A DNA stretch of 14,252 nucleotides from Chloroflexota bacterium (lineage in GTDB: Bacteria > Chloroflexota > Chloroflexia > Thermomicrobiales > JADLAZ01): positions 1 to 14,252 of the forward strand of contig JADLAZ010000068.1 of NCBI GenBank assembly GCA_020849725.1, in the 5' to 3' direction. Both the position numbers and the translations under genes were made by a program. Below are positions 13,898 through 14,252 of this stretch, in pieces. Under the pieces are notes generated by a model. The model did not search any database, had not been told where the DNA came from, and saw only the letters and a list, made by a program, of their open reading frames with translations. Position 1 is the stretch's first letter; each line of letters starts with the position of its first letter.

Positions 13898-14252
13898 ATG
13901 ACGACGGAACCAGCGGCGCCCACCCCGGTCCTGGTGGTTGGCGCACACCCTGATGACCCCGAGTTTGGCGCCGGCGGTTCGGTCGCGCGCTGGGTGCGCG
14001 ATGGCCGGCCGGTCACCTACGTCGTGATGACTCGTGGTGATAAGGGGAGCCATGACCTGGCCATGACCGCCGAAGGTCTCATGGCCACGCGTGAGACCGA
14101 GCAGCGCGGCGCCGCCGCCGAGCTGGGCGTGACCGACGTGCGCTTCCTTGGCTGCCGCGACTGCGAGGTCGAGGCCTCACTCGACGTGCGGCGCAAGCTG
14201 GTTCGCATCATTCGCGAGGTGCGCCCGGGCACGGTCGTCACCCACGATCCGA
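13898..14252 (+). CDS. PIG-L/LmbE family deacetylase (N-terminal part, runs off the window)
   Basis: The first 118 residues of a zinc-dependent N-acetyl sugar deacetylase-like protein. AHPDDPE (16-22) gives the metal ligands H17 and D20 and the general-base Asp D19 of the family, TRGDKGS follows in the next strand, and THDP (115-118) is the conserved loop at the point where the window ends. Members remove acetyl groups from GlcNAc-type substrates in mycothiol or bacillithiol synthesis, glycolipid or antibiotic pathways; which of these applies cannot be told. The ATG has AGGAGG four bases upstream. It is divergent from the ABC exporter across a short promoter region. The C-terminal metal His and the stop are outside the window. 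Confidence 0.9.
   Translation, partial: MTTEPAAPTPVLVVGAHPDDPEFGAGGSVARWVRDGRPVTYVVMTRGDKGSHDLAMTAEGLMATRETEQRGAAAELGVTDVRFLGCRDCEVEASLDVRRKLVRIIREVRPGTVVTHDP

Overview
The window is GC-rich, gene-dense bacterial DNA whose reading frames show strong G/C bias at third positions. Several traits suggest a member of the Chloroflexota (Thermomicrobia-like or a related lineage). These are a Tat-exported lipoprotein solute-binding protein with a long Ala/Pro/Thr/Lys linker, a CUT1-type sugar ABC operon without its own ATPase, a split-barrel flavin/F420-type protein, and strong AGGAGG ribosome-binding sites mixed with GTG starts. The assignment rests on protein style, not on a marker gene, and is moderate at best. 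No rRNA, tRNA or CRISPR array was seen.

Layout. (1) Positions 1-465: the start of a leftward gene, possibly an IS630-like transposase, cut by the window edge, with its ribosome-binding site in the loop of a perfect hairpin. Noncoding or remnant DNA follows. (2) 466-918: a rightward DUF1579-like protein. (3) 961-7087: a leftward block. In transcription order it holds a Gfo/Idh/MocA dehydrogenase and a small split-barrel protein, then a near-consensus promoter, a Tat/lipobox solute-binding protein, two CUT1 permeases and an adenosine-deaminase-family enzyme. A strong hairpin separates the binding-protein gene from the permeases. The first permease gene is therefore best started downstream of it. 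(4) 7395-11331: a rightward two-gene unit, an MFS transporter and a three-domain protein (acyl-adenylate ligase, acyl carrier domain, PlsC-type acyltransferase). (5) 11315-13743: a leftward ABC exporter, an ATPase followed by a duplicated, fused permease. It converges on unit 4 with a 17-base overlap at a hairpin. (6) 13898 to the end: the N-terminal part of a rightward PIG-L/LmbE-family deacetylase, divergent from the exporter across a region with overlapping -10-like elements.

How the genes work together. The leftward block looks like uptake of a sugar-like or nucleoside-like solute, with a deaminase translated from the same message; the transport ATPase must come from elsewhere. The MFS plus ligase-carrier-acyltransferase pair resembles in logic the E. 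coli LplT-Aas lysophospholipid import and re-acylation system, but with a different domain order and a built-in carrier domain. It is the best candidate here for an undescribed system.
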